Both the position numbers and the translations under genes were made by a program. DNA of 64,000 bases from an uncultured Paracoccus sp. Lineage in GTDB: Bacteria; Pseudomonadota; Alphaproteobacteria; Rhodobacterales; Rhodobacteraceae. Below, piece after piece: positions 9,300 through 19,429 of this stretch. Each line of letters opens with the position of its first letter. Positions within the stretch are counted from its first letter, which is position 1. The stretch spans positions 21,201-85,200 of the forward strand of contig CAKTBJ010000007.1 of assembly GCA_934533075.1 (NCBI GenBank), in the 5' to 3' direction. The notes beneath the pieces are model-generated. The model saw only the letters and a program-made list of their open reading frames with translations. It searched no databases and was not told where the DNA came from.

Positions 9300-11372
9300 T
9301 CAGTTGACCCCCCGCAGCGTAACCCAGGTCAGCAGCACGACGATGCCCAGAACCATCGCCAGCGCATAGTGAATGACATAGCCCGATTGCAGGCGCTGCG
9401 CCCGCCGGGTCAGGCGCGGGATCACCCCCAGCGCCAGCCCGTTGATGCTGCCGTCGATGACGCCGCCATCGCCGCCCTTCCACAGCACCCGGCCCAGCCA
9501 GCGCGCGCCGGCCACGAAGGTGGCGTTATACAGCTCGTCGAAATACCACTTGTTCAGCAGGAAGCGGTAAAGCGGGCGCTGCTGCGCCGCCAGCGCGGCG
9601 GGTGCGCGCGGGAAGGCCTTGATATACATGATCCAGGCCAGCGCCAGCCCCGCCAGCATGGCGATGAAGGGCGAGGCCTTGACCCATTTCGGGGCATGAT
9701 GCGCGTCGTGCAGCACATGGTTGTCGGGATGCATGTAGATCGCCCCGCCAACCGGCGCCGGCACGTCGAGATTCAGCCCGGCATGATCCTCGGCGGCCTC
9801 GGCATGGTCATCGGCTTCGGCGGCACCGTGTTCGGTGGCGGAAACCTCTGCCTGCGGCGCGTGGAAGAAACTGTTCACGCGGTCGCCGAAGAAGTCCTGA
9901 TACCAGATCATCCCGGCCAGCACCGCGCCCACCGACAGCGTGACCAGCGGAATCGTCATCACCCGCCCGCTTTCATGGGCATGGTCATGGGCGTGATGGT
10001 CGCCGCGCGGCTTGCCCCAGAAGGTCAGGAACATCAGCCGCCACGAATAGAAGCTGGTCATGAAGGCCGCGATCACCAGCAGCCAGAAGGCATAGGCATT
10101 GCCCGAGGCGAAGGCGCTTTCGATGATGGCGTCCTTGGACAGGAAGCCGGCGAAGCCGATGGTGGTCAGCGGGATGCCGACGCCGGTGATGGCCAGCGTG
10201 CCGATCAGCATGGTCCAGAAGGTGATCGGCAGCTTTTGCCGCAACCCGCCGTAATTGCGCATGTCCTGCTCGTGATGCATCGCCGTGATGACGGAACCCG
10301 CGCCAAGGAACAGCAGCGCCTTGAAGAAGGCATGCGTGAACAGGTGGAACATGGCCGCCGAATAGACGCCCGCCCCTGCCGCCACGAACATGTAGCCCAG
10401 TTGCGAACAGGTCGAATAGGCGATCACCCGCTTGATGTCGTTCTGCACCAGGCCCACGGTCGCCGCGAAGAAGGCCGTCGAGGCACCGACCACCATCACG
10501 AACAGCCGCGCATCCGGCGCGAACTCGTAAAGCGGCGACATGCGGCAGACCAGGAACACCCCCGCCGTCACCATCGTCGCGGCGTGGATCAGCGCGGACA
10601 CGGGCGTCGGACCCTCCATCGCGTCGGGCAGCCAGGTATGCAGGCCAAGCTGGGCGGATTTGCCCATCGCGCCGCCGAACAGCAGGATGGCGATCAGGTC
10701 GGCGGCCGCGAAATCGGTCCAGAGGAAATGCACCCGCGTCGCCGCGATCTGCGGCACCTGCTGGAAGATGCCGTCGAAGCTGACGGTGCCGGTCAGCCAG
10801 TAAAGCCCGAAGATCCCCAGCAGGAAGCAGAAATCGCCCACCCGGTTCACGACGAAGGCCTTCATCGCCGCCGCATTGGCCGAGGGCTTGCGGTAGTAGA
10901 AGCCGATCAGCAGGTAGGAGGCCAGGCCCACGCCCTCCCAGCCGAAGAACAGTTGCAGCAGGTCGTCGGCCGTCACCAGCATCAGCATGGCGAAGGTGAA
11001 CAGCGACAGATAGGCGAAGAAACGCGCCTTATAGCGGCCGTCCGGCAGGAAATTCTCGTCATGGGCCATGTAGCCCAGCGAATAGAGGTGAACCAGCGCC
11101 GAGACCGAGTTCACCACCACCAGCATGATCGCCGTCAGCCGGTCCAGCCGGATGCCCCAGGCCGCGCCGAAATCGCCCGAGACGATCCAGTCCAGCAGGT
11201 GGATATGGCGCGGCTCGCCGTCGAAGGACAGGAACACGATCCACGACAGCAGGGCGGCCAGGAACAGCAGGCCGGTGGTCAGGTATTGCGCGGCCTGCTC
11301 GCCGATGATGCGCCAGCCGAAGCCGGCGATGACGGCCCCCACCAGCGGGGCGAAGAGGATGATCGTTTCCAT
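9300..11372 (-). CDS. nuoL: NADH-quinone oxidoreductase subunit L
   Basis: The distal antiporter-like subunit of complex I, with the long lateral C-terminal helix. It has 690 aa. Conserved segments include [20 protein letters not shown] near residue 140 and [20 protein letters not shown] near 225. Two acidic/histidine-rich stretches interrupt the hydrophobic pattern: [11 protein letters not shown] near residue 460 and [18 protein letters not shown] near 515. These could bind divalent metal but are also seen in other alphaproteobacterial NuoL proteins as I recall. The gene starts 10 nt after nuoK. Confidence 0.97.
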   Translation of the reverse strand: METIILFAPLVGAVIAGFGWRIIGEQAAQYLTTGLLFLAALLSWIVFLSFDGEPRHIHLLDWIVSGDFGAAWGIRLDRLTAIMLVVVNSVSALVHLYSLGYMAHDENFLPDGRYKARFFAYLSLFTFAMLMLVTADDLLQLFFGWEGVGLASYLLIGFYYRKPSANAAAMKAFVVNRVGDFCFLLGIFGLYWLTGTVSFDGIFQQVPQIAATRVHFLWTDFAAADLIAILLFGGAMGKSAQLGLHTWLPDAMEGPTPVSALIHAATMVTAGVFLVCRMSPLYEFAPDARLFVMVVGASTAFFAATVGLVQNDIKRVIAYSTCSQLGYMFVAAGAGVYSAAMFHLFTHAFFKALLFLGAGSVITAMHHEQDMRNYGGLRQKLPITFWTMLIGTLAITGVGIPLTTIGFAGFLSKDAIIESAFASGNAYAFWLLVIAAFMTSFYSWRLMFLTFWGKPRGDHHAHDHAHESGRVMTIPLVTLSVGAVLAGMIWYQDFFGDRVNSFFHAPQAEVSATEHGAAEADDHAEAAEDHAGLNLDVPAPVGGAIYMHPDNHVLHDAHHAPKWVKASPFIAMLAGLALAWIMYIKAFPRAPAALAAQQRPLYRFLLNKWYFDELYNATFVAGARWLGRVLWKGGDGGVIDGSINGLALGVIPRLTRRAQRLQSGYVIHYALAMVLGIVVLLTWVTLRGVN

Positions 11373-11382
11373 GCCGCGCCCC

Positions 11383-11688
11383 TCAGCCCTTCATCATGTT
11401 GACATCATCCACGGCGATGGAGCCGCGGTTGCGGAAGAACACCACCAGGATCGCCAGGCCGATGGCGGCCTCGGCGGCGGCGACGGTCAGGACGAAGACC
11501 GTGAACACCTGCCCGGTCAGGTCGCCCAGATGCGTGGCGAAGGCGACGAAGGTCACGTTCACCGCCAGCAGCATCAGTTCGATCGACATCAGGATGATGA
11601 TGACATTCTTGCGGTTGACGAAGATGCCGAAGATGCCGGTGACGAACAGGATCGCCCCCACCATCAGGAAATGCCAGTGTCCGATCAT
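11383..11688 (-). CDS. nuoK: NADH-quinone oxidoreductase subunit K
   Basis: Small membrane subunit of complex I (101 aa, the usual length) with three hydrophobic helices. The conserved glutamate-bearing helix reads [18 protein letters not shown] (residues 34-51), and a second glutamate lies in [14 protein letters not shown]. It is separated from nuoJ by 80 nt holding a small palindrome (CGGTCCC/GGGACCG around 11741-11757) and from nuoL by 10 nt. Confidence 0.97.
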   Translation of the reverse strand: MIGHWHFLMVGAILFVTGIFGIFVNRKNVIIILMSIELMLLAVNVTFVAFATHLGDLTGQVFTVFVLTVAAAEAAIGLAILVVFFRNRGSIAVDDVNMMKG

Positions 11689-11768
11689 CTGCTTCGTCCC
11701 TCCGGGTCTCGGCCCGCATTCGTCCTTGTTTCGCTGGACGGTCCCGGCGGGACCGCCCCGGCTCTCGT

Positions 11769-12371
11769 TCAGAGGCCCTGACCCGGCTTCGGGTCGGTCA
11801 GGCGCATCGCTTCCTTGGGGTCGCGATACATCTGCTTCAGCACGTCCTGCCGCTTGACATCGGTGCGGTGGCGCATGGTCAGCACGATAGCCCCGATCAT
11901 CGCCACCAGCAGCACCAGCCCCGCCGCCTGGAAGGCCAGCAGATACTGGTCATAGATCACCGCGCCCAGCGCGTGGGTGTTGGTCACGTCCGCCGGCACC
12001 GGCGCGGCGCGCAGGCCCTCGGCCTGGTCGGCCACCGTCCAGCCGCCGAACACGATCGCCAGTTCCGCCAGCAGCAGCAGGGTGATGACCAGCGCGAAGG
12101 GCAGGTATTTCGCCACCTCGGCCCGCAGCGCGGCAAAGTCGATGTCCAGCATCATCACCACGAACAGGAACAGCACCGCCACGGCGCCGACATAGACGAT
12201 GATCAGCAGCATCGCCAGGAACTCGGCCCCTTGCAGGACGAACAGCCCCGAGGTGGCGACGAAGGCCATGATCAGCCACAGCACCGAATGCACCGGATTG
12301 CGGCCCAGCACGACCATGAAGCCCGACACGCAGGCCACGGTGGCGAACAGGTAGAATGCGAAGGCGAACAT
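11769..12371 (-). CDS. nuoJ: NADH-quinone oxidoreductase subunit J
   Basis: Membrane subunit of complex I, 200 aa from the ATG at 12371 ([17 protein letters not shown]), about five transmembrane helices. The helix containing the pi-bulge reads [20 protein letters not shown], a family hallmark (residues 49-68). The start codon overlaps the TGA of the carboxymuconolactone decarboxylase-like gene by one base (TGATG), indicating translational coupling; the longer open frame upstream to 12635 is only a shadow of that gene. Confidence 0.96.
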   Translation of the reverse strand: MFAFAFYLFATVACVSGFMVVLGRNPVHSVLWLIMAFVATSGLFVLQGAEFLAMLLIIVYVGAVAVLFLFVVMMLDIDFAALRAEVAKYLPFALVITLLLLAELAIVFGGWTVADQAEGLRAAPVPADVTNTHALGAVIYDQYLLAFQAAGLVLLVAMIGAIVLTMRHRTDVKRQDVLKQMYRDPKEAMRLTDPKPGQGL

Positions 12372-12781
12372 CAGGCCCCCTCCCCTTCCTCGTCGTCGAA
12401 CACGGATTGCGCCAGGCTCAGCGCCTTCTGCATGGCCGGCATCCCGGCGATCATGCCCATCTGATAGATCACCTCGGCCACCTCGCGCCGGGTCGCGCCG
12501 GATTCGCGGGCGTGGCGGATGGTCAGGCGGATCTGCGGCTCGGCCACGGCGCCCTGCGCCACCATCCCGGCCAGCGTGACCAGCAGCCGGGTCTTGGCGT
12601 CCAGCCCCTCGCGGTTGAAGGTCTTGCCGAACCACATCTCCAGCATGTCGGCGGGCATGGTCGGGATCAGCTTTTCCAGCGCCTGCGGGTCGAAACTCTC
12701 CAGCGCCGGGTTCAGCGCCCGCGCCAGTTCCTGCCCCGAGGCAATCATCTGCTGGAACATGCGCGTATAGGCGTCACTCAT
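12371..12781 (-). CDS. carboxymuconolactone decarboxylase family protein inside the nuo cluster
   Basis: A 136-aa soluble protein. The region from about residue 50 to 125 ([20 protein letters not shown], then [20 protein letters not shown]) has the alpha-helical carboxymuconolactone decarboxylase pattern. There is no cysteine at all, so it cannot be an AhpD-type peroxidase, which needs a CxxC pair; a catalytic role is uncertain. It sits between nuoI (42 nt) and nuoJ (1-nt TGATG overlap). The coupling implies co-production with complex I, but nothing in the sequence shows a direct role in assembly or activity. I recall a similar extra frame in other Paracoccus nuo clusters. Confidence 0.85.
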   Translation of the reverse strand: MSDAYTRMFQQMIASGQELARALNPALESFDPQALEKLIPTMPADMLEMWFGKTFNREGLDAKTRLLVTLAGMVAQGAVAEPQIRLTIRHARESGATRREVAEVIYQMGMIAGMPAMQKALSLAQSVFDDEEGEGA

Positions 12782-12823
12782 GCGCCCCTCCTGCCGCTGC
12801 CGGCCGATATGCGGGTTGACGGA

Positions 12824-13315
12824 TCATCTATAGGGCGCATCAAGCTGGATGTTGCGGGCGATCTCGACTTCCCACATCTCGCCGTTTTCCAGCAGCTTGG
12901 CCTTGTCGAAGAACAGCTCCTCGCGCGATTCGGTGGCGAATTCGAAATTCGGACCCTGCACGATGGCATCGACCGGGCAAGCCTCCTGGCAGAAGCCGCA
13001 ATAGATGCATTTCGTCATGTCGATGTCGTAGCGCGTGGTGCGGCGCGAGCCGTCCTCGCGCGGCTCGGCGTCGATGGTGATCGCCTGCGCGGGGCAGATC
13101 GCCTCGCACAGCTTGCAGGCGATGCAGCGTTCCTCGCCGTTCGGATAGCGGCGCAGCGCGTGTTCCCCCCGGAAGCGCGGCGAGAGCGGCCCCTTCTCGT
13201 GCGGATAGTTCAGCGTCGCCTTGGGCGCGAAGAAGTATTTCAGCCCGACCCGAAAGCCCTGGATCATGTCCCAGAGCAGGAAATACTTGGTCGCGCGTGC
13301 GAAATTGTTGGCCAT
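12824..13315 (-). CDS. nuoI: NADH-quinone oxidoreductase subunit I
   Basis: Peripheral-arm ferredoxin-like subunit of complex I. It has 163 aa from the ATG at 13315 ([16 protein letters not shown]); an upstream in-frame ATG at 13354 lies within nuoH and was rejected. Two [4Fe-4S] motifs are intact: [12 protein letters not shown] and [12 protein letters not shown], which carry clusters N6a and N6b. An N-terminal amphipathic helix probably anchors it to NuoH. The gene starts 4 nt after the nuoH stop. Confidence 0.97.
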   Translation of the reverse strand: MANNFARATKYFLLWDMIQGFRVGLKYFFAPKATLNYPHEKGPLSPRFRGEHALRRYPNGEERCIACKLCEAICPAQAITIDAEPREDGSRRTTRYDIDMTKCIYCGFCQEACPVDAIVQGPNFEFATESREELFFDKAKLLENGEMWEVEIARNIQLDAPYR

Positions 13316-13319
13316 GACC

Positions 13320-14354
13320 CTACACCCCCGCCCAGCGTGCCCACGCGCCGCCAAGCACCTGATAACGCGACAGGATCGCCACGATCACCACCCAGCCCAG
13401 CGACAGCGGCAGGAACACCTTCCAGCCGATGCGCATCAACTGGTCATAGCGGTAGCGCGGCACGATCGCCTTCACCATCGCGAACATCCAGAACCAGAAC
13501 ACCATCTTCAGGAACATCCACAGCGCACCGTCCGGCAGGCCGGGAATCGGCGACAGCCAGCCGCCCATGAACAGGATCGAGATCAGCGCGCAGAGCAGCC
13601 AGATCGCGATATACTCGCCCGCCATGAACAAAAGGTAAGGCGTCGAGGAATATTCCACCATGAAGCCCGCGACCAGTTCCGATTCCGCCTCGGGCAGATC
13701 GAAGGGCGGGCGGTTGGTCTCGGCCAGGGCGCTGATGAAGAACAGCACCAGCATCGGCAGATGCGGCAGCCAATACCAGTTCAGCAGGCCCAGATCGCCG
13801 CGCTGCGCGTTGACGATGGCCGTCAGGTTCATCGAGCCGGTCGAGATGATGATGCCGATGATGATCAGGCCCAGCGACACCTCGTAGGAGATCATCTGCG
13901 CCGCCGAGCGCAGCGCGCCGAGGAACGGATATTTCGAGTTCGAGGCCCAGCCGCCCATGATGACGCCGTAGACCTCCAGCGAGGACACCGCGAAGATGAA
14001 CAGGATGCCCACGTTGATGTCCGCCATCACCCACCCGTCCGAGAACGGGATGGCGACCCAGGCCAGCAGCGCCAGCATCATCGACAGGAACGGCGCCAGG
14101 AAGAACACGAACTTGTCCGAGCCGGCCGGGACGACGATCTCCTTGACCACGTATTTCAGCGCGTCGGCCACCGATTGCAGGATGCCGAAGGGACCGACCA
14201 CGTTCGGGCCGCGCCGCATCTGCACCGCCGCCCAGATCTTGCGGTCGCCCCAGACCAGAAACAGCAGGCCCAGCATCACGAAGGCGATGATGGCCAGCCC
14301 CTGAAGCAGGGTGATCAGCAGGATGCCGATGGGTGATGCAAGAAACTCTGCCAT
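13320..14354 (-). CDS. nuoH: NADH-quinone oxidoreductase subunit H
   Basis: Membrane subunit that forms the quinone channel with NuoB/NuoD. It has 344 aa and about eight transmembrane helices. Hallmarks are [17 protein letters not shown] (residues 41-57) and the conserved acidic loop [20 protein letters not shown] near 210-229. It starts 48 nt after the stop of the upstream lipoprotein gene and is followed 4 nt later by nuoI. Confidence 0.97.
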   Translation of the reverse strand: MAEFLASPIGILLITLLQGLAIIAFVMLGLLFLVWGDRKIWAAVQMRRGPNVVGPFGILQSVADALKYVVKEIVVPAGSDKFVFFLAPFLSMMLALLAWVAIPFSDGWVMADINVGILFIFAVSSLEVYGVIMGGWASNSKYPFLGALRSAAQMISYEVSLGLIIIGIIISTGSMNLTAIVNAQRGDLGLLNWYWLPHLPMLVLFFISALAETNRPPFDLPEAESELVAGFMVEYSSTPYLLFMAGEYIAIWLLCALISILFMGGWLSPIPGLPDGALWMFLKMVFWFWMFAMVKAIVPRYRYDQLMRIGWKVFLPLSLGWVVIVAILSRYQVLGGAWARWAGV

Positions 14355-14402
14355 CTTTTCCTGTCCTTCGCCTTTCGTTCCTTGTCTTTCGCTCCGCCCC
14401 GC

Positions 14403-15152
14403 CTAGGCCCGCGGAATCCCGAGGCGCGCGCAGGCGCGAAGCGTGTCGTCCGGTTCCATAACCCGCAGGCCCATCGGCCGCGGCCCCTTGGACAGGGTAA
14501 AGACCGACTCGATCCCCGCCTTGCCGCCGCGCCGCACGGGCAGGCTGCGGACATGGCGGGCATAGCCGGCATCGTTCGTCCCGGCCCAGTCGGCCAATGC
14601 GCAGGTGGCATAGGCGAAGGCCGTCTCGGCGTCCAGACCCGGCGCGAGGTTGGCGCGCACCGAAACCAGCCGGGTTCCGTCCTCGGCCTGCCCCAGCTCG
14701 CGCACCTCGGCGCCGGCGAATTTCTCCGGCGCCAGACCGGCCGGGGCCACCGGCCGCAAGGGCTGGCTGCGCGCGGCGAAAGCCTCCAGCGCGCGCTGCT
14801 GGGCGGTCATGCGGGGCTGGGATGCCGGCACCGCCATCGCGGCGGGCAGGTCCGAGAAGTCCAGCGACAGGTTGACGCCCAGCGCGGCCAGATCGGCATC
14901 CGTCACCGCGAAGGCATCGCGGGCGCCGTTGCTGTCCACCGCCATCTGGGTGATCGTGCCGTCCGGCTCCAGAATCAGCAATTCGCCCGATTTGGTCGAG
15001 ACGCGGGCGCGCGTCACCTGCCCCTGGCTGTCGATGGCATGCACGCCCAGCGTGGCGGGCTTGGTCGCGGGCCGCCCGGTCCCGCCCGTGCCGCAGGCGG
15101 CCAGCAGCAGGCCGGCCCCCAGCGCGGTCACGAGGGAAAGGGGCGCCCGCAC
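14403..15152 (-). CDS. hypothetical lipoprotein between nuoG and nuoH
   Basis: Unknown function. The frame is 249 aa from a GTG at 15152, 5 nt after the nuoG stop; translation begins MRAPLSLVTALGAGLLLAAC. The hydrophobic N-terminus ends in a lipobox (LLAAC, cysteine at residue 20), so it is predicted to be lipid-anchored in the cell envelope. The mature part is rich in Ala/Thr/Asp without recognisable domain; segments such as ADLAALGVNLSLDFSDLPAA and VSVRANLAPGLDAETAFAYA look structured. Its place inside the nuo run shows co-expression. The GTG choice depends on the signal peptide; the longer open frame upstream is a shadow of nuoG. Confidence 0.8.
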   Translation of the reverse strand: MRAPLSLVTALGAGLLLAACGTGGTGRPATKPATLGVHAIDSQGQVTRARVSTKSGELLILEPDGTITQMAVDSNGARDAFAVTDADLAALGVNLSLDFSDLPAAMAVPASQPRMTAQQRALEAFAARSQPLRPVAPAGLAPEKFAGAEVRELGQAEDGTRLVSVRANLAPGLDAETAFAYATCALADWAGTNDAGYARHVRSLPVRRGGKAGIESVFTLSKGPRPMGLRVMEPDDTLRACARLGIPRA

Positions 15153-15157
15153 GGGGC

Positions 15158-17245
15158 TTACTCCGCCGCCGCGCGGCGAAGCGCGCTCTGCCCGGTGGCG
15201 ATGTCCCACAACTCGGCCATCAGGGGCGAGGCGCGCAGGATCGGGTTCGACTGGTAGAAGACCAGCGGCGAGACCGGCAGGTCCCCCGAGGCTAGCGCCG
15301 GCAGGCTTTCCGGCGCCGCCGGCGCGGGATTGGCGGCGACCTCGCCCAGTTCGGCCAGATGCGGCACGGCCGCGACCAGCGCATGGCGCAGGGCGGTCAG
15401 GCTGTCCCAGGGCTGCGTGGCGCCCAGTTCCGCCGAGAGCGCCCGCAGGATCGCCCAGTTCTCCTTGGCCTGTCCGGGCGGGAAGCCGGCGCGGAAGGCC
15501 AGTTGCGGGCGGCCCTCGGTGTTGACGAACAGCCCGTCCTCCTCGGTATAGCAGGCGGCGGGCAGGATCACGTCGGCCCGGTGCGCGCCGCGGTCGCCGT
15601 GGCTGCCCTGATAGATGACAAAACTGCCGGCGGGCATGTCGATCTCGTCGGCGCCGAGGTTGTAGATCACCTCGGCCCCGTCCAGCGCGGCGCTCAGGCC
15701 GCCTTCGGTGACGGCGCCCACATCCATCGCGCCGACGCGGCTGGCGGCGGTGTGCAGGACCAGCAGCTTGCAGTTGCCCAGCTCGCAGATGCGCAGGGCA
15801 TGGGCCAGGACGGCTTCGCCATCCTCGCCGGTCAGCGCGCCGGCGCCCAGAATCACGATGCCGGGCAGTTCGGTGCCCTCGGCCAGGGCCGGGTCGGCGA
15901 CCAGCGCCGCCAGCGCCGCGCTTTCGGTGCCGAAATGGTAATAGTCGTAGGTCAGATCCGCCGCCGGCCCGATCAGCGCCACATCGGCGCCGTGCAGCCA
16001 CGCCTTGCGGATGCGGGCATTCAGCACAGGTGCTTCGTTGCGGGGATTGGTGCCGATCAGCAGGATTCGGCGGGCGGCGTCGATGTCCTCGATCCGCGCG
16101 GTGCCGGCATAGAGCGCACGCTCGCCCGCCGGCAGCTTCGCCCCGTCCAGACGGGATTCGACGCGGCCGCCCAGCCCCTCGACAAGCTGCTTCAGCGCGA
16201 AGGCGGCCTCGACCGGGGCCAGATCGCCAACGAGGCCAGTCACGCGGCGGCCCTTCATCGCATTGGCGGCGGCGGCCAGCGCCTCCGGCCAGGTGGCGGG
16301 GCGCAGGCGGCCGTTCTCGCGCAGATAGGGCTTGTCCAGGCGCTGCCGGCGCAGCCCGTCCACGGCATGGCGGCTGGCATCGGACAGCCATTCCTCGTTC
16401 ACGCCGTCATGGTTGCGCGGCAGGATGCGCATGACCTCGCGGCCCTTGGCATCGACGCGGATATTGCTGCCGATTCCGTCCATCACGTCGATCGATTCGG
16501 TCTTGGTCAGTTCCCACGGGCGGGCGGTGAAGGCGTAAGGCTTGTTGGTCAGCGCACCGACCGGGCACAGGTCCACGATATTGCCCTGCATGTTCGACGC
16601 CATCGAGGCGCGCAGCGCCGCCCCCACCGCGTCCTGCGGATCGGCGCCGTCGATGGCCAGCATCTCGTTGCCGTAGGTGGTGACGCGGGTATCCTCGCCC
16701 CGGCCCAGCGTGCCCATTTCGGTCAGGCCGGCCACCTCGGTGGTGAAGCGCACGCAGCGCGTGCAATAGATGCAGCGCGTCATCGTGGTCTCGATCAGCG
16801 GACCGATGTCGAGGTCGGGCAGCGCCCGCTTCGGCTCGCGATAGCGGCTGAAATCGACGCCATAGGCCATCGCCTGATCCTGAAGGTCGCATTCCCCGCC
16901 CTGGTCGCAGATCGGGCAATCCAGGGGGTGGTTGATCAGCAGGAACTCCATCACCCCCTCGCGGGCCTTGCGGACCATCGGGCTGTTGGTGCGGATTTCC
17001 GTGGGCGCGCCGTCCGGGCCGGGGCGCAGGTCGCGGATCTGCATGGCGCAGGAGGCGGTGGGCTTGGGCGGGCCGCCGACCACCTCGACCAGGCACATGC
17101 GGCAATTGCCGGCAATGGACAGGCGTTCGTGATAGCAGAAGCGCGGAATCTCGATCCCGGCCAGTTCGCAGGCCTGAATGATGGTCAGGTTCGGATCGAC
17201 CTCCACCAGCCTGTCGTCGATCTTGACGGTCCGCTTGTCAGCCAT
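15158..17245 (-). CDS. nuoG: NADH-quinone oxidoreductase subunit G
   Basis: Large iron-sulfur subunit of the NADH dehydrogenase arm, 695 aa from the ATG at 17245 ([16 protein letters not shown]), with GAAGG-like Shine-Dalgarno bases 8 nt upstream. The N-terminal ferredoxin domain shows [19 protein letters not shown] ([2Fe-2S] N1b), then [12 protein letters not shown] (with an upstream histidine, N5) and [10 protein letters not shown] (N4). The rest is the molybdopterin-oxidoreductase-like domain, catalytically silent in complex I. No CxxCxxxC N7 motif is evident, as in other alphaproteobacteria. A 359-nt gap separates it from the 131-aa gene upstream. Confidence 0.96.
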   Translation of the reverse strand: MADKRTVKIDDRLVEVDPNLTIIQACELAGIEIPRFCYHERLSIAGNCRMCLVEVVGGPPKPTASCAMQIRDLRPGPDGAPTEIRTNSPMVRKAREGVMEFLLINHPLDCPICDQGGECDLQDQAMAYGVDFSRYREPKRALPDLDIGPLIETTMTRCIYCTRCVRFTTEVAGLTEMGTLGRGEDTRVTTYGNEMLAIDGADPQDAVGAALRASMASNMQGNIVDLCPVGALTNKPYAFTARPWELTKTESIDVMDGIGSNIRVDAKGREVMRILPRNHDGVNEEWLSDASRHAVDGLRRQRLDKPYLRENGRLRPATWPEALAAAANAMKGRRVTGLVGDLAPVEAAFALKQLVEGLGGRVESRLDGAKLPAGERALYAGTARIEDIDAARRILLIGTNPRNEAPVLNARIRKAWLHGADVALIGPAADLTYDYYHFGTESAALAALVADPALAEGTELPGIVILGAGALTGEDGEAVLAHALRICELGNCKLLVLHTAASRVGAMDVGAVTEGGLSAALDGAEVIYNLGADEIDMPAGSFVIYQGSHGDRGAHRADVILPAACYTEEDGLFVNTEGRPQLAFRAGFPPGQAKENWAILRALSAELGATQPWDSLTALRHALVAAVPHLAELGEVAANPAPAAPESLPALASGDLPVSPLVFYQSNPILRASPLMAELWDIATGQSALRRAAAE

Positions 17246-17604
17246 CACGTCACCTTCCTTCTCGTCGCCCGGACGCAAGGCCCGGTCCTGTCCCGCATAG
17301 CGTGCCCGGCGGCGCGCAGCCTGTCACCACGCCCTGTCACGAAGCCGCGACCGTTTGCGCTGACGTAAATCGAGTTTCCGCGCATGTAAATGCCGCCGCC
17401 GGCCCCGGCCGTGGCAATCCGGCCGCAGGCGTGGCGCCGGCGCATCGGGCAGCGGGAGGACAGGCAACCCGGCGCGGGTGCCGGAGGCGCCTCGCGGCTG
17501 GTTGCGATCGCTGGCTGCATGGCTGGCGTCCCTCGTTGCGTTTCCTTGCCCTTATACCCCAGTTTGCGCCCGGCGCGAGTCCCCGCGCGCAAGCCGGCCG
17601 AGGT
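17246..17604. other. gap between nuoG and the 131-aa gene
   Basis: 359 nt without a convincing gene, the longest gap inside the nuo run. An open frame on the minus strand (to 17592) is low-complexity. The stretch 17355-17395 (TGCGCTGACGTAAATCGAGT and following) is less GC-rich than its surroundings and could hold an internal promoter for nuoG-nuoN, but no clear box pair is visible. Confidence 0.45.
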
Positions 17605-18000
17605 TCAGCGCAGGGACACGAAGGACCGCATCACCGCCTCCTCGCGGCCGTCCATGTTCATCAGCGTCGTGCCGTGCGGGGCGCCGGGGCGGATCAGCAC
17701 CATGCCTTCGGCCTTCATGGTGGTGCGGCGCAGGATGTGATGGCCGGTCGCCCGCCAGCGGCTGCCGTCGGGCAGGGTGCAGGTAATCTCCGCCTTGCGC
17801 AGTTCGCCGCCATAGACCGACACGACGGGATTGCCGGCGATGCCGCGCGACAGCCTGACCGCACCGCCGGGCGGCGGGCTGGCGGCGCAGTCGATGCCGC
17901 CGGGGCTGAAGATGTCGAACATCATGCGGTAACTGCCCGCCATTGCCGGGCCGGCGGCCAGCAAGGCCGCCGCCGCCGCGATCAGGAATGTCCGTCCCAT
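17605..18000 (-). CDS. hypothetical secreted protein in nuo cluster
   Basis: Unknown function. It has 131 aa from the ATG at 18000; the first 21 residues (MGRTFLIAAAAALLAAGPAMA) are a Sec signal peptide with an AMA|G cleavage site, so the product is probably periplasmic. The mature part has two cysteines (DCAAS and TCTLPDG), which could form a disulfide, and a C-terminal segment MVLIRPGAPHGTTLMNMDG. It starts 14 nt after the DUF5333-like gene, probably in the same transcript. No domain recognised. Confidence 0.8.
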   Translation of the reverse strand: MGRTFLIAAAAALLAAGPAMAGSYRMMFDIFSPGGIDCAASPPPGGAVRLSRGIAGNPVVSVYGGELRKAEITCTLPDGSRWRATGHHILRRTTMKAEGMVLIRPGAPHGTTLMNMDGREEAVMRSFVSLR

Positions 18001-18014
18001 AACCGGCCCCTTTC

Positions 18015-18422
18015 TCACTTTCGCCGGATCAGGCTGCCCGCCACGCTGCGGGCGTCGATCTCGGCCTGACCCAAGGCACAATAGCTTTGCACATCGCCGG
18101 GCCGGACGCCACGGGCAGCCATATAGGCCTCGGCCTCGGCATAGATGCGCTGGCGCTCGGCGCGGTCCTTCAGGAAGGCGTCGATCTCGGCCTCGGAATA
18201 GCCCTTGCGCTGCGCATAGGCCTTCAGCGACTGCGCCGCGGCAAAAGCGCGCACCATGTTGGCGTTGATCGACGGGCATTCGCGCCGGATGCGGTCAGCC
18301 ACGCGGGCGGCGACCAGTTGCTGGTGGACATGCGCCTCGGCCGAAAGCGGCTCGCGCGCATGGGCGGGCGCGGCCATGAAGGCGGCAAGGGTGATCGCGA
18401 CAAGCGACGGGCGCAGGGACAT
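18015..18422 (-). CDS. DUF5333-like secreted protein in nuo cluster
   Basis: Unknown function, 135 aa from the ATG at 18422. A signal peptide ends in AAPAHA at residue 22. The mature protein is mostly helical and charged (HQQLVAARVADRIRRECPSI, then YAQRKGYSEAEIDAFLKDR), with two cysteines (RRECPS and SYCALG). The pattern and place within the nuo cluster fit the Rhodobacteraceae family I recall as DUF5333; the assignment is from memory. The gene is preceded by 87 nt after the 130-aa lipoprotein stop and followed 14 nt later by another secreted protein gene. Confidence 0.75.
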   Translation of the reverse strand: MSLRPSLVAITLAAFMAAPAHAREPLSAEAHVHQQLVAARVADRIRRECPSINANMVRAFAAAQSLKAYAQRKGYSEAEIDAFLKDRAERQRIYAEAEAYMAARGVRPGDVQSYCALGQAEIDARSVAGSLIRRK

Positions 18423-18509
18423 GCTCGGGCCTCTGTGTTGTTTTTCCGGCAGGCTAGCATGGGCGGGACGGAAAGGCCCCACACCTTCGCGAGAGCCGGC
18501 ACGAAGCCG

Positions 18510-18902
18510 CTAACCCCGCCGGCAGAGGCCGAAAAAGCCGGTCGGCTGGCTGGGGCTGTCGAAGATCAGCGGCGCCAGCGGCGCCTGCTCGCCCCGTGCG
18601 GCGCAGTAAAGCCGGAAGGCGGCATCGGCGCGCGGGCGGTCCGCCTCGGTCACCACGGCGCCATCGGCGCGCCGGATCAGCATCCCGCGCGAGACTGCCG
18701 TGGGGCCGAGAACGACGCTGCCCTCCGGCTCGAAGGCGGGCGGCGGGGTGACGCCGGAGGTATCCACGACCGTCCGGTCGCGCGTGACCTCCATGCGCAC
18801 GCCGTCGACGACATACATCGCGCCGTCGCGCACGGGGCTGCAACTGGCCAGCACCAGCGCAGCCACCAGAGCCAGCCCGTTCCCAGGCAGACGCGGACTC
18901 AT
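18510..18902 (-). CDS. hypothetical lipoprotein in nuo cluster
   Basis: Unknown function, 130 aa. The N-terminus MSPRLPGNGLALVAALVLASC carries a lipobox (LVLASC, cysteine at 21), so it is predicted to be a lipoprotein. The mature part has VDGVRMEVTRDRTVVDTSG and a C-terminal pair of cysteines (LYCAARG and GLCRRG). Its ATG overlaps the TGA of the 173-aa gene by four bases (ATGA), a sign of coupling. Confidence 0.8.
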   Translation of the reverse strand: MSPRLPGNGLALVAALVLASCSPVRDGAMYVVDGVRMEVTRDRTVVDTSGVTPPPAFEPEGSVVLGPTAVSRGMLIRRADGAVVTEADRPRADAAFRLYCAARGEQAPLAPLIFDSPSQPTGFFGLCRRG

Positions 18903-19420
18903 GTATCACCTTGTCCGGGCAGATCAGCGCCCTCGGCTTTCCGGGTGCTGCGAAACAGGCGGACCCTCTCCTTCACGAACTGGCGAAAAGCCGGGGTGTA
19001 GGTTTCCCACCAGCCTTCGCGCTCGTGATAGGTCCCACCGATGAACTCAAGATGAGGAGCCAGGCTCAGACGCACTGTCGCGATCCACTCCGGTTTGTCC
19101 CGCCCGTAAAGATACAGGTATTCCAGATGGGCGATGATCGCAGAGCAGAACCACAGGTATTTCCGCGCCGCCCTGGCACGTTCGGGATCAGGGGAATCCA
19201 GCCATCCGAGATCATGGAAACCCTCGGCAAGGTCCGGTTCAGCCAGAGCCAGCCGATAAATCTCGTTCGCCTTCTCATTGGCGATGGTATCCTGATGCAG
19301 AAACGAATCCTGAAGATATTGCCGGACCGCGAGAATACCCAGCAACACGGCGGCCACGGTCCCCATGACTGTCGCGGCATTTGCCGCGTCCGCCCAGTCG
19401 TGGATTCCCATGAATCCCAT
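18899..19420 (-). CDS. hypothetical membrane-anchored protein, 173 aa, between nuoF and lipoprotein gene
   Basis: Unknown function. One N-terminal transmembrane helix (ATVMGTVAAVLLGILAV, residues 16-32) precedes a soluble, aromatic-rich domain (RKYLWFCSAIIAHLEYLYLY, then YHEREGWWETYTPAFRQFV). Two start codons are possible, 19420 and 19411. It begins 9 nt after the nuoF stop and overlaps the next gene by 4 nt. Its base composition is clearly less GC-rich and its codon use more relaxed than the neighbours (many AT-ending codons), suggesting later arrival in the cluster. No family recognised; the layout of a short membrane anchor plus helical domain resembles several uncharacterised DUFs. Confidence 0.8.
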   Translation of the reverse strand: MGFMGIHDWADAANAATVMGTVAAVLLGILAVRQYLQDSFLHQDTIANEKANEIYRLALAEPDLAEGFHDLGWLDSPDPERARAARKYLWFCSAIIAHLEYLYLYGRDKPEWIATVRLSLAPHLEFIGGTYHEREGWWETYTPAFRQFVKERVRLFRSTRKAEGADLPGQGDT

Positions 19421-19429
19421 GCCGAAACC

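Noticed and set aside
6074..9307. 1,077-codon open frame opposite nuoN-nuoM-birA
   Set aside because: It lies fully antisense to clear complex I genes; its His/Gln/Arg-rich product mirrors the codon bias of the real strand.
9201..11402. 733-codon open frame opposite nuoL
   Set aside because: Antisense shadow of nuoL with no domain pattern.
17245..17592. 115-codon frame upstream of nuoG
   Set aside because: Composition is random-like and it overlaps the nuoG start region.
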